Positions 6,731-16,111 of a stretch of DNA of 64,000 bases are shown one piece after another. Each line of letters begins with the position of its first letter. Positions within the stretch are counted from its first letter, which is position 1. The notes beneath the pieces were generated by a model. That model was not told the origin of the DNA, did not search any database, and saw only the letters and a program-made list of their open reading frames with translations. Source of the stretch: Mycobacterium lentiflavum (GTDB taxonomy: Bacteria > Actinomycetota > Actinomycetes > Mycobacteriales > Mycobacteriaceae); contig NZ_CP092423.2 of the NCBI RefSeq assembly GCF_022374895.2, positions 496,001 through 560,000 of the forward strand, given 5' to 3'. Both the position numbers and the translations under genes were made by a program.

Positions 6731-9298
6731 ATGACCTCAGCCCCAGACTCGCGCGCGCAGTGTGCTGCCCGTCACTTGGTCGTGGTCGGGCACGGCATGG
6801 TTGGCCACCGTCTGGTCGAGGCGCTACGCGCCCGTGATACCGACGGGGCTTGGCGCATCACCGTTTTGGCCGAAGAGGCCGACGCCGCCTACGATCGCGT
6901 TGGATTGACCTCGTACACCGAAAGCTGGGACCGCGCCCTGCTGGCGCTGCCCGGTAACGACTACCCCGGTGACGAGCGGGTACGGCTGCTGCTGAACGCG
7001 CGGGTCACCGAAATCGACCGTGCGACAAAGGCAGTGGTGACCGCGGATGGCGAACGGTACGAATACGACGCCCTGGTCCTGGCCACCGGTTCCTACGCCT
7101 TCGTCCCTCCGGTGCCCGGACACGACCTGCCCGCCTGCCACGTCTACCGAACCCTGGACGACCTCGACGCGATCCGGGCCGAAGCGGAGCGGGCCCGTGA
7201 TGACGGTCACCATGCCGCCGGTGTGGTGATCGGCGGCGGTCTGCTGGGACTCGAAGCCGCCAATGCGTTGCGTCAGTTCGGCTTGGAAACACACGTCATT
7301 GAAATGATGCCGCGACTGATGGCCCAGCAGATCGACGAGGCCGGTGGTGGGCTGCTGGCGCGGATGATCACCGAGCTCGGGATTTCGGTGCACGTCGGCA
7401 CGGGCACCGAATCGATTGAATCCGTTGAACGTGCCGACGGTTCGGTGGCGACGCGGGTGCGGCTGACCGATGGCGACGTGATCGAGGCGGGCCCGGTTAT
7501 TTTCGCGGCCGGCGTGCGGCCGCGTGACGAGCTGGCCGCGGCAGCGGGGCTGACGCTGGCCGAGCGCGGCGGCGTACTCACTGACTTATCCTGCCGGACA
7601 AGCGATCCCGACATCTACGCGATCGGCGAGGTCGCCGCGATCGACGGGCGATGCTACGGCCTGGTCGGACCGGGCTACACCTCCGCGGAGGTCGTGGTGG
7701 ACCGGCTGCTGGGTGGCGCTGCGGAGTTCCCGGAAGCCGATCTGTCTACCAAGCTCAAACTGCTGGGTGTCGACGTCGCCAGCTTCGGTGACGCGATGGG
7801 CGCAACCGAGAACTGCCTCGAGGTCGTCATCAATGACGCGGTGAACCGGACCTACGCCAAGCTGGTGCTCTCCGATGACGCCAAGACCCTGCTCGGCGGG
7901 GTGCTGGTGGGTGACGCGTCCAGCTACGGGGTGCTGCGGCCGATGGTCGGCAGCGAGCTGCCGGGCGACCCGCTCGCGCTGATCGCGCCGGAAGGATCCG
8001 GCGGCGGCTCTTCGGCTTTGGGTGTCGGCGCGCTCCCGGATTCAGCGCAGATCTGCTCCTGCAACAACGTCAGCAAGGCCGACCTGAAGTGTGCGATCGC
8101 CGACGGTTGCAGCGACGTCGGATCGCTGAAGTCGTGCACGACGGCCGGCACGTCGTGTGGCTCGTGCGTGCTGCTGCTCAAGCAGCTGCTGGAAGCCGAG
8201 GGCGTGGTTCAGTCCAAGGCGCTGTGCGAGCACTTCAGCCAGTCGCGCGCAGAGCTTTTCGAAATCATCTCGGCCACCGAGATCCGGACCTTCTCTGGTC
8301 TGCTGGAGCGCTTCGGTCGCGGAAAAGGTTGCGACATCTGCAAACCCGTGGTCGCGTCGATCCTGGCCTCGACCGGCTCGGACCACATCCTCGACGGCGA
8401 GCAGGCCTCGCTGCAGGATTCCAACGACCACTTCCTGGCCAACATTCAGAAGAACGGCAGCTACTCGGTGGTGCCCCGGGTTCCCGGCGGTGACATCAAG
8501 CCCGAGCATCTGATCCTGATCGGCCAGATCGCCCAGGACTTCGGGCTTTACACGAAGATCACCGGCGGTCAGCGGATCGACCTGTTCGGCGCCCGGGTGG
8601 ACCAGCTGCCGCAGATCTGGAAGCGGCTGGTTGACGGCGGCATGGAATCCGGCCACGCCTACGGCAAGTCGCTGCGCACCGTGAAAAGCTGTGTGGGCAC
8701 CGACTGGTGCCGTTACGGCCAGCAGGACTCGGTGCAACTGGCCATCGACTTGGAGCTGCGCTACCGAGGCCTGCGGGCGCCGCACAAGATCAAGATGGGT
8801 GTCTCGGGCTGTGCGCGGGAATGCGCGGAGGCGCGCGGCAAGGACGTCGGCGTCATCGCCACCGAAAAGGGTTGGAACCTCTACGTCGGCGGCAACGGCG
8901 GTATGACTCCAAAACACGCCCAGTTGCTGGCCAGTGACCTCGACACCGACACGCTGGTCCGTTATGTCGACCGGTTCCTCATGTACTACATCCGCACCGC
9001 CGACCGGCTGCAGCGCACCGCGCCGTGGGTCGAGTCGCTGGACGGCGGTCTCGACCACCTGCGTGAGGTGGTATGTGAGGACACCCTCGGGCTGGCCGAG
9101 GAATTCGAGGCCGCGATGGAGCGGCACGTGGACAACTACAAGTGCGAATGGAAGGGCGTGCTCGAAGATCCGGACAAGCTCTCGCGGTTTGTCTCCTTCG
9201 TCAACGCGCCGGACGAAATCGATTCGACTGTCACATTCACCGAGCATGCCGGACGCAAAATCCCTGTGTCCATTGGCATGCCGCGGGTCCGTTCATAG
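6731..9298 (+). CDS. nirB: Assimilatory nitrite reductase NADH-dependent large subunit
   Basis: 855 aa (Rv0252 is 853). Reduces nitrite to ammonium with NAD(P)H in the cytoplasm. Domains in order: a FAD/NAD(P)-binding pyridine nucleotide-disulfide oxidoreductase module (GHGMVGHR near the start, VVIGGGLLGLEAA about residues 166-178); a BFD-like [2Fe-2S] region (CSCNNVSKADLKCAI, CTTAGTSCGSC); then the ferredoxin-like and siroheme/[4Fe-4S] domain with SCVGTDWCRYG and GVSGCARECAEA supplying the cluster cysteines. No strong SD precedes the ATG; another ATG 5 bp upstream is in a different frame. It is followed at once by nirD. Confidence 0.97.
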   Translation: MTSAPDSRAQCAARHLVVVGHGMVGHRLVEALRARDTDGAWRITVLAEEADAAYDRVGLTSYTESWDRALLALPGNDYPGDERVRLLLNARVTEIDRATKAVVTADGERYEYDALVLATGSYAFVPPVPGHDLPACHVYRTLDDLDAIRAEAERARDDGHHAAGVVIGGGLLGLEAANALRQFGLETHVIEMMPRLMAQQIDEAGGGLLARMITELGISVHVGTGTESIESVERADGSVATRVRLTDGDVIEAGPVIFAAGVRPRDELAAAAGLTLAERGGVLTDLSCRTSDPDIYAIGEVAAIDGRCYGLVGPGYTSAEVVVDRLLGGAAEFPEADLSTKLKLLGVDVASFGDAMGATENCLEVVINDAVNRTYAKLVLSDDAKTLLGGVLVGDASSYGVLRPMVGSELPGDPLALIAPEGSGGGSSALGVGALPDSAQICSCNNVSKADLKCAIADGCSDVGSLKSCTTAGTSCGSCVLLLKQLLEAEGVVQSKALCEHFSQSRAELFEIISATEIRTFSGLLERFGRGKGCDICKPVVASILASTGSDHILDGEQASLQDSNDHFLANIQKNGSYSVVPRVPGGDIKPEHLILIGQIAQDFGLYTKITGGQRIDLFGARVDQLPQIWKRLVDGGMESGHAYGKSLRTVKSCVGTDWCRYGQQDSVQLAIDLELRYRGLRAPHKIKMGVSGCARECAEARGKDVGVIATEKGWNLYVGGNGGMTPKHAQLLASDLDTDTLVRYVDRFLMYYIRTADRLQRTAPWVESLDGGLDHLREVVCEDTLGLAEEFEAAMERHVDNYKCEWKGVLEDPDKLSRFVSFVNAPDEIDSTVTFTEHAGRKIPVSIGMPRVRS

Positions 9299-9312
9299 TT
9301 CAGGAGGCAAGC

Positions 9313-9669
9313 GTGACAATTGTCAACGACATTGCGGTGTGGACCACCGCCTGCCACTACGACCGCCTCATCCCGGGTCGTGGCGTCGGCGTGCTGCTCG
9401 ACGACGGTTCTCAGGCGGCGCTGTTCCGTCTGGACGACGGCTCGGTGCATGCGGTCGGTAACGTCGACCCGTTCTCGGGTGCGGCCGTGATCTCGCGCGG
9501 GATCGTCGGTGACCGTGGCGGCCGTGCCACCGTCCAATCACCCATCCTCAAACAGGCTTTCGCGCTCGAAGACGGACTGTGCCTGGATGACCCGCGGGTA
9601 TCCGTGCCGGTGTACCAGGTGCGCATCACCGGCGAGGGTGAAATCCAGATCGCGCGATTGGCTGCCTAG
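9313..9669 (+). CDS. nirD: Nitrite reductase small subunit (Rieske-fold)
   Basis: 118 aa from the GTG at 9313, preceded by AGGAGG; the same length as Rv0253. It is the Rieske-like partner of NirB. As in most NirD proteins the Cys/His cluster ligands of true Rieske proteins are absent, although the fold-defining strands (VGVLLDDGSQAALFRLDDGSV, VYQVRITGEGEIQI) are present. It is cotranscribed with nirB across 14 bp. Its stop overlaps by four bases the end of the convergent Rv0258c-like gene. Confidence 0.94.
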   Translation: MTIVNDIAVWTTACHYDRLIPGRGVGVLLDDGSQAALFRLDDGSVHAVGNVDPFSGAAVISRGIVGDRGGRATVQSPILKQAFALEDGLCLDDPRVSVPVYQVRITGEGEIQIARLAA

Positions 9670-10115
9670 CCGATATCGCCGACGAGGTAGCGCTGCATCG
9701 TTGGGCCGATGGCGTCGACCAGTGCGTCGACCGGCATCGAATGCAGTGGCTCGCTACGCACCCCGTAGCGCATGATGCCGAGGCCAACCAGCTGCGAGGC
9801 GCACAGCGACGCCCGCACGGCGGCCTTGTCGGCGCCCAGCATTTTGAGCATCGGGCCGAAAACCGGCCCGATGAACATGCTTTGCACAACCTCGGCCGTC
9901 TTGGCCATACCCGTGGAGGCGACCGCGCTGGCCGCAAACGGCCCACCGCCGGCGGCGTCCCAGGTGGTGATCAGCAGGTGGAGCGTTCGGCGGCCGACTT
10001 GGTTGACCCCTCCGGTGATGATCCGGTCGACGAATTCCGGTGTGCCGAAGGGCAACCGCAGCATCTTCGCGACCGGGTCGAGGAGCCCACGCGATGGCTC
10101 TTCGCGACTGGGCAT
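9666..10115 (-). CDS. TetR C-terminal-domain-like protein lacking the HTH (Rv0258c-like)
   Basis: 149 aa, similar in size and position to Rv0258c. The sequence resembles the all-helical ligand-binding half of TetR regulators (FVDRIITGGVNQVGRRTLHLL, AVRASLCASQLVGLGIMRYG), but there is no helix-turn-helix before it and no open frame upstream that would code one. It could be a stand-alone sensor or a remnant fixed as a gene. It starts at the ATG at 10115 and ends overlapping nirD by four bases. In M. tuberculosis cobU, cobQ, PPE2 and Rv0257 lie between nirD and this gene; here they are absent. Confidence 0.78.
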   Translation of the reverse strand: MPSREEPSRGLLDPVAKMLRLPFGTPEFVDRIITGGVNQVGRRTLHLLITTWDAAGGGPFAASAVASTGMAKTAEVVQSMFIGPVFGPMLKMLGADKAAVRASLCASQLVGLGIMRYGVRSEPLHSMPVDALVDAIGPTMQRYLVGDIG

Positions 10116-10139
10116 GGTGCCAGGATCACCCGCGGGTGA

Positions 10140-10877
10140 TCAAAGATCAAGCATCGCGTTCCTCGGCGCGCCCGGCCGGTAACGACGTACCGGATGCCGG
10201 GTGGCCACCGGCACCGCCCGGCGGAACCGGTTGGCGATCAAGCGTGCGAGCCGCGGATGAGTGCCCAGCGGCTCGCTGACCAGATCGGCGCCGCAGTGGC
10301 GCAGCTTTTCCTGGAACAGCCCGTCGGCGAGCAGATAGGAGGCGATCGCGACGCGGCGCGCACCGTCGGCCCGCGCCCGCTCGACAGCATCGGTGATCTG
10401 CGGATCGCCGACGGCGGCAAATCCCAGGGTGACCCGTGAGCCGGTCAGCGCGGACAACAGCGTCGCGGTGGTGTGCAGGTCCGCGCGGGCAATGGGGTCC
10501 GATGTTCCCGCTGCCCCCAGGATCACCGAATCACCCAGGCGCCAACCAGATTTCATCAACTGGTCGGCGACGATCCGGGCGATCTCCCCGCCTGGGCCCA
10601 GCGCCGGGGTGACGATGGCATTGGGATGTCCGCTGGCCGCAACATGGGCGGGCACGTCGGCGCGGACGTGGTAGCCGCGGGATAAGAACGCGGGCACCAC
10701 GACTGCCCGGTGGCCGCCGACCGCGCAAAGCACCTCGCTCGGTGTCGGTCCCAACACGTCGACGAAGGCGACCCGAACCGTGCGGCCGAGCTGTCTGCTC
10801 ACCTGTGCCGCCAGGTCGCCGATCATCGCGACACCGCCCGGTCGGCGCGTGCCGTGCGCGGCAAGTATCAGACTCAT
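10140..10877 (-). CDS. CbiX/SirB-like sirohydrochlorin chelatase
   Basis: 245 aa, like Rv0259c (247 aa). Class II chelatase fold with two repeated halves. The metal-binding histidine is in the N-terminal LAAHGTRRP motif (H8), and a second histidine lies in SRGYHVRADVP. The enzyme would insert Fe2+ or Co2+ into sirohydrochlorin. Its place between nirBD and nnaR favours siroheme supply for NirB over cobalamin synthesis, but the metal cannot be read from sequence. The ATG overlaps the nnaR stop by four bases (ATGA). Confidence 0.88.
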   Translation of the reverse strand: MSLILAAHGTRRPGGVAMIGDLAAQVSRQLGRTVRVAFVDVLGPTPSEVLCAVGGHRAVVVPAFLSRGYHVRADVPAHVAASGHPNAIVTPALGPGGEIARIVADQLMKSGWRLGDSVILGAAGTSDPIARADLHTTATLLSALTGSRVTLGFAAVGDPQITDAVERARADGARRVAIASYLLADGLFQEKLRHCGADLVSEPLGTHPRLARLIANRFRRAVPVATRHPVRRYRPGAPRNAMLDL

Positions 10878-12019
10878 GGCGTTCCCACCGGTTCGTCGAT
10901 CGCCAGCCGGTAGCCACGCTTGACAACGGTTGCGACAATGTTCTTGTCGCCCAGGGCTGTTCGCAGTCGAAGCACGGCCGTGTCGACGGCGTGCGGATCG
11001 TTGCTGTTGCCGGGCAGTACCCGTAACAGATCATTGCGGGCCACGACGTCACCGGGACGGTGAGCCAGCGCGCGCAGTACCGCCATCCCGGATCCGGACA
11101 GCGCTTGCACCGAACCGTCGACCAGTACGCAGTTTCCGCGGATCTCGATCGCGTGACCCGCGGCCTTCACATTGCACGACCCGAGCTGTGGCAGTTTTTC
11201 GGCGATATGGCGGGCCAGCGCTCCCAGCCGCATCCGTTCGGGTGACGTCGTCGGAATGCCCTTGCGGTGCAACGGCTGTGCCGTCACCGGGCCGACGCAC
11301 ATGGCGTGCACATCGGTGCGCAACGCCTCGATCACCTGGTCCTCGATGTTCAAGTCGCGGCTGCGCTCCAGGACCGCGGCCGCGGCGGGTGCCGACGTGA
11401 AGCTGACCGCATCGAATTGGCGCCGCGCGATCCCGGTGACCAGTTGGTCGAAGTTGCCGCCCATCGCGGTGGACTTCCACCGGTACACCCGGATCGGCAC
11501 CACCTCGGCACCTGCCGCGCGCAATCCTCCGACGAATTCCGGGAACGGGTCCCAGGCGTCGGCGGCGCCGTGGAGTTGCACCGCGATCCGCGCGCCGGAC
11601 ACCCCCGATTCAAGCAAGTACTTGAGGAGTTCTTGGGAGGATTCGGATTTCGGCGACCACTCTTCGTGCAGACCGGCCGCGCGCAGCGCGCCCGTCGCCT
11701 TCGGCCCGCGCGCCAGCACTCGCGCCTTGGACAGCGACGCGATGAGCTGATAGGACAACCCCCAACCCTCGGCGGCGGCCACCCAGCCGCGAAATCCGAT
11801 GCCGGTGTGGGCGACCAGAATGTCGGGAGGATTGGCGATCACGGCTTCGGTAATGCTCTGCAGTTCTTCATCTTCGGGTAACGCGATCATGTTGATCGCG
11901 GCAGCGCTGGAGACCTCGGCGCCCTGGCGGCCCAGCAACGCGCACAGCTCCTCGGACCGGCGCGCCGACGTGACCGCTATCCGGTAACCGGTGAGCGGCG
12001 GGGACTCGGGCTGGTCCAT
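10874..12019 (-). CDS. nnaR: HemD-like nitrate/nitrite assimilation regulator
   Basis: 381 aa from the ATG at 12019, the length I recall for Rv0260c. In-frame ATGs at 12043 and 12076 are also possible. The N-terminal two thirds is a uroporphyrinogen-III synthase fold (GYRIAVTSARRSEELCALLGRQGAEV, VAHTGIGFRGWVAAAEGWG, FTSAPAAAAVLERS). The last ~90 residues are an OmpR/PhoB-type winged helix (VDGSVQALSGSGMAVLRALAHRPG, VDTAVLRLRTALGDKNIV, RGYRL). NnaR of M. smegmatis and Streptomyces has this architecture and works with GlnR to activate nitrite/nitrate genes. Here it lies beside its likely targets nirBD and narK. Confidence 0.9.
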   Translation of the reverse strand: MDQPESPPLTGYRIAVTSARRSEELCALLGRQGAEVSSAAAINMIALPEDEELQSITEAVIANPPDILVAHTGIGFRGWVAAAEGWGLSYQLIASLSKARVLARGPKATGALRAAGLHEEWSPKSESSQELLKYLLESGVSGARIAVQLHGAADAWDPFPEFVGGLRAAGAEVVPIRVYRWKSTAMGGNFDQLVTGIARRQFDAVSFTSAPAAAAVLERSRDLNIEDQVIEALRTDVHAMCVGPVTAQPLHRKGIPTTSPERMRLGALARHIAEKLPQLGSCNVKAAGHAIEIRGNCVLVDGSVQALSGSGMAVLRALAHRPGDVVARNDLLRVLPGNSNDPHAVDTAVLRLRTALGDKNIVATVVKRGYRLAIDEPVGTP

Positions 12020-12096
12020 ACGACCTGTGTATGCCTGCGACATTTCCGAGGCGTTACCTGACGATTGCTGACGCATTGCCCATGTTGCGGTGATTG

Positions 12097-13494
12097 TCAC
12101 ACCCGTGCGGGCTGTGTTGTGAGCACCGAATCCGGCGCATCCTGCGCAGATACCGGGCGGCGCAGGTACATCATCCAGGTCAAGACCGCCGCCGCGATGT
12201 AAGAAGTCAGAAACACCCAATACGCCGCCGTCTCGGTGCCGCTGCGCAGGTAAGACTCGCGCAGCGCCAAGTTGATTCCGACGCCGCCCAGCGCACCGAC
12301 CGCCGAGCAGATGCCAATCAGCGATCCGGATTTCGCACGCGACCACTGCCGGCGCTCGACCTCGCTGACATCGAGCGAGCGACTGCGGGCCTCGAAGACC
12401 GACGGGATCAGTTTGAAAACCGATCCGTTGCCCATTCCCGACAGCACGAACAGAACGATGAACCCGAAGATATAGCCGACCACCGCGGTGGACGACGTCC
12501 CGCCGCTGTGGTCCTCGACCGTGCTGATGCACACCAGCACGCCGGCGCTCGCAATCATGCCCACCAGGACGCCCAGGGTGACACGGCTACCGCTGCGGCG
12601 GTCTGCCAGCCGGCCGCCGTAGATTCGCGCCAGCGAGCCCAATAGCGGTCCGACAAAGGCGATCTGAGCCGCGTGCAGCGATGCGTGGGCGGGACTTTCC
12701 CCATTGGCCCCGAAGTTGACCTGCAGAACCTGGCCGAAGGCGAAGGAAAACCCGATCCAGGAGCCGAAGGTGCAGATGTAGAGCAGCGAGATCACCCAGG
12801 TGTCGCGGTCGAACAGGATCGAGCGCATGTGGTTGACCTCGACGCCGTGGTCGAGGTTGTCCATGAACAACGCCGCGGCAATACCCACCGCGGTGAGCAG
12901 CACCAGATAGACCGCGCACACCCAGTACGGCGCCTGGTGCCCGGCGGTGGCCAGCGCCAGCAGGCCGACCAGTTGGATCACCGCGACACCAAGATTGCCG
13001 ACGCCGGCGTTGATCGCCAGCGCCGTGCCCTTGAGCCGCTGCGGATAGAAGGCGTTGACGTTGGCCAGCGATGCCGCGTAGTTGCCGCCGCCCAGGCCGG
13101 TCAGTGCCGCGCACAGCACATACGGCCACAGCGGCAGGCCGGGATTGGCCAGCAAACCAATGGTGCCGGCGGTCGGGATCAGCAACACGAATGCGGAGAA
13201 CACCGTCCAGTTGCGGCCGCCGAACTTCGCGATGCCCAAGGTGTAGGGGATGCGCGCGCAGCCGCCGACCAGAGTGGCCACCGCACCGAGGAGCAACTTG
13301 TCGCCGGCGTGGAAGCCGTAGACCGACATCGGCATGAATAGCACCATCACCGACCAGAGAGTCCAGATCGAGAAGGCCACATGGTCACCCGCCATGGTGC
13401 ACAGCAGATTTCGGCGCGCGATCCTGTCGTTGCCGCCCTCCCAGGCTTTGGCGTCTTCCGGATTCCAGTCCGTGATGCCGTGGTTGCGGCCCAT
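12097..13494 (-). CDS. narK3: NarK-family nitrate/nitrite transporter, copy 1
   Basis: 465 aa with about 12 membrane segments; corresponds to Rv0261c (narK3). It has the nitrate/nitrite porter signature: glycine-rich GLGGGNYAASLANVNAFYP, then RLKGTALAINAGVGNLGV. MFS transporter moving nitrate in or nitrite out across the inner membrane. It precedes nnaR and the nirBD cluster on the chromosome, so nitrate supply for assimilation is likely. The neighbouring narK at 13869-15290 is a clear paralogue, with the same N-terminal layout (NWDPED/AWEGGND, KIARRN). Confidence 0.93.
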   Translation of the reverse strand: MGRNHGITDWNPEDAKAWEGGNDRIARRNLLCTMAGDHVAFSIWTLWSVMVLFMPMSVYGFHAGDKLLLGAVATLVGGCARIPYTLGIAKFGGRNWTVFSAFVLLIPTAGTIGLLANPGLPLWPYVLCAALTGLGGGNYAASLANVNAFYPQRLKGTALAINAGVGNLGVAVIQLVGLLALATAGHQAPYWVCAVYLVLLTAVGIAAALFMDNLDHGVEVNHMRSILFDRDTWVISLLYICTFGSWIGFSFAFGQVLQVNFGANGESPAHASLHAAQIAFVGPLLGSLARIYGGRLADRRSGSRVTLGVLVGMIASAGVLVCISTVEDHSGGTSSTAVVGYIFGFIVLFVLSGMGNGSVFKLIPSVFEARSRSLDVSEVERRQWSRAKSGSLIGICSAVGALGGVGINLALRESYLRSGTETAAYWVFLTSYIAAAVLTWMMYLRRPVSAQDAPDSVLTTQPARV

Positions 13495-13590
13495 GCGTTC
13501 TGTACCTTTCGTGGACGAGCGGTCGAAATCGTCTGGGCATCAACCAGTTCAACCATAGTGGGAAGAGTCGTGGTGAGTCTGGACTTCAAT

Positions 13591-13629
13591 GCCTTGTGGG
13601 AACGCCTTGTGGGAATGCCTTGTGGGCGC
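13591..13629. repeat. 13-bp tandem repeat, three copies
   Basis: GCCTTGTGGGAA(C/T) starts at 13591, 13604 and 13617; the third copy diverges after GCCTTGTGGG. About 100 bp upstream of the narK copy 1 start. Confidence 0.7.
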
Positions 13630-13846
13630 CTCTAATTAAGAGGCATGCCCTACCGTAGGTCCGATGCTCACATTCGGAACCGAACTGCGTCAACTCATTC
13701 GGTCCAATATCGCCTGTAAGTTGAATCCTAGTTATCTGGTAGATCGCTGAGGGCCATCAACACAGATGGTCGTCACAGCTCACGCGGGATGTGGAATTCG
13801 GTGTGAGGTGTAATACATTTCGTGCTGAACGTGTTCTCTACCGAAT

Positions 13847-13865
13847 CGGTATAACGCGTATACCG
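13847..13865. terminator. Hairpin after narK copy 2
   Basis: CGGTATA-N5-TATACCG is a perfect 7-bp stem located three bases beyond the narK copy 2 stop codon on the minus strand. No U-tract follows, so it could be a mycobacterial-type terminator or an operator. Confidence 0.45.
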
Positions 13866-13868
13866 CGC

Positions 13869-15290
13869 CTATACGGTAGCCAGCCGAGCCCCCGATGCGG
13901 CCTGCGCGGCCTCTGGTGCCACCACCTCGAGCGGACGGCGGACGTACACCGCCCAGGTCAGTATCGAGGCGGCCACGTAGCACAACGTGAACGCCCAGAA
14001 CGCCGACGTCGCGGTGCCGCTGTGCAGATACGACTGCCGCAGTGCCAGGTTGACGCCGACGCCGCCCAGAGCTCCGATCGCACCGGCGAGGCCGATCAGT
14101 GCTCCGGACATGGAACGTGACCACTGCCGGCGCTCGTTCTCGCCCATCTGCATCGAGTGACTACGCGCCTCGAAGATTGAGGGAATCATCTTGTACACCG
14201 ACCCATTACCGATGCCGGACAGGATGAACAGGGCGACGAAGCCGATCACGAAACCGACCATCGTCGAGGCGGAGGTCCGGCCCGTCCCATGGCTCCCGAA
14301 AGTGCTTGCGCTGACCAGTATTCCACCGGCCACGATCATCGAACAGAAGACGGCGAGCGTGACCCTGCCGCCGCCGATGCGGTCGGCCAGCTTGCCGCCG
14401 TAGACCCGCGACATCGATCCCAATAGTGGCCCCAGGAAGGCGATTTGGGCGGCATGTAAGGAGGCCTGCGCGGTGTTCTCGCCGCTGGCGACGAAGTTCA
14501 TCTGCAACACTTGGCCGAACGCGAACGAGAAACCGATGAACGAGCCGAAGGTGCCGATATACAGCAGCGCGATCACCCAGCTGTGCGGTTCGGACAACAC
14601 CGCCCGCATGGTGGACGTATCGATGCGGTAATGCTGCAGGTTGTCCATGTACAGCGCGGCGCCGATGCCGGCGATCGCCAGCAGCACAAGGTAACTGGCG
14701 CACACCCAATACGGTTGCCGGTTTCCGGCGGCCGCGATCACGAGCAGGCCGACCAGCTGAACCACCGGTACCCCGAGGTTGCCGCCACCGGCGTTGACCG
14801 CCAACGCCCAACCCTTAAGACGCTGTGGGTAGAACGCGTTGATGTTGGTCATCGACGACGCGAAGTTGCCGCCGCCGAGGCCGGCCAGCGCCGCGCACAC
14901 CAGATACGGCCACAGCGGCAGGCCGGGGTGAGCCAGCAACACCATCGTGCCGACCGTCGGGATCAACAGCACCAGCGCGGAGAACACCGTCCAGTTGCGT
15001 CCGCCGAACTTCGCAGTGGCGAACGTGTAGGGAAAGCGTAGGCACGCACCGACCAGGGTGGCGGTGGCGCCGAGCAGGAATTTGTCCCCGGCGGAAAAGC
15101 CGTACACCGACGCCGGCATGAACAGCACCATCACCGACCAGATCGACCAGACCGAGAAGCCGATGTGCTCGGCGGCCACGGACCAGATCAGGTTGCGGCG
15201 GGCTATCTTGTCGTTGCCACCCTCCCAGGCCACGGTGTCTTCGGGGTCCCAGTTCGAAAGGACATGCGAACGGCCCAGCGAAAGTTTCAT
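13869..15290 (-). CDS. NarK-family nitrate/nitrite transporter, copy 2
   Basis: 473 aa from the ATG at 15290 (MKLSLGRSHVLSNWDPED). 12-segment MFS porter with the same signature as copy 1 (GLGGGNFASSMTNINAFYP, RLKGWALAVNAGGGNLGV), and similar to it along the whole length. The two probably arose by tandem duplication; the tails differ (copy 2 ends in VVAPEAAQAASGARLATV). One copy may specialise in nitrate uptake and the other in nitrite exchange, but nothing in the sequence decides this. Its own upstream region (15291-15512) has TGTGA-type half sites and TGTGG-N6-CCACA (15398-15413). Confidence 0.92.
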   Translation of the reverse strand: MKLSLGRSHVLSNWDPEDTVAWEGGNDKIARRNLIWSVAAEHIGFSVWSIWSVMVLFMPASVYGFSAGDKFLLGATATLVGACLRFPYTFATAKFGGRNWTVFSALVLLIPTVGTMVLLAHPGLPLWPYLVCAALAGLGGGNFASSMTNINAFYPQRLKGWALAVNAGGGNLGVPVVQLVGLLVIAAAGNRQPYWVCASYLVLLAIAGIGAALYMDNLQHYRIDTSTMRAVLSEPHSWVIALLYIGTFGSFIGFSFAFGQVLQMNFVASGENTAQASLHAAQIAFLGPLLGSMSRVYGGKLADRIGGGRVTLAVFCSMIVAGGILVSASTFGSHGTGRTSASTMVGFVIGFVALFILSGIGNGSVYKMIPSIFEARSHSMQMGENERRQWSRSMSGALIGLAGAIGALGGVGVNLALRQSYLHSGTATSAFWAFTLCYVAASILTWAVYVRRPLEVVAPEAAQAASGARLATV

Positions 15291-15512
15291 GGCGATAACG
15301 CTAGAAATCCATTGTTGCCCGAGCGCTGCCCGCAATGACCCGGGCGTGAATTTCCGCTCACCCTTGGATGTCCGGCCGTGTGAGGGCGGTCAATCAGTGT
15401 GGCGTGCACCACAATTACGGCGCCAAACGGGACAAACAACTCACAGTGTAGCTAACCCCCGTGTGATGAATCGCGCTGGGGTGAAGGAGATTTCGCGCAC
15501 GGTCGGCCCGCG

Positions 15513-16067
<555 letters not shown>

Positions 16068-16111
16068 CTACAACTTTGTCGCCGGGCGCGCATCTGGACA
16101 ACGCCCGATGT

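Larger units (their letters stand above)
13495..13868. other. 374-bp narK intergenic region with repeats
   Basis: No gene is credible here. It holds a 13-bp tandem repeat in three copies (13591-13629), a palindrome GCCTCT-N5-AGAGGC (13628-13644), an inverted pair ACAGCTCAC (13775-13783) / GTGAGGTGT (13803-13811) that shares a 10-mer with the nirB operator, and a hairpin right behind the stop of narK copy 2. It is probably the promoter region of narK copy 1. Confidence 0.6.

Noticed and set aside
12020..12532. Upstream extension of the nnaR frame
   Set aside because: It overlaps the 3' end of narK copy 1 antisense-free coding sequence and is unlike any HemD N-terminus.
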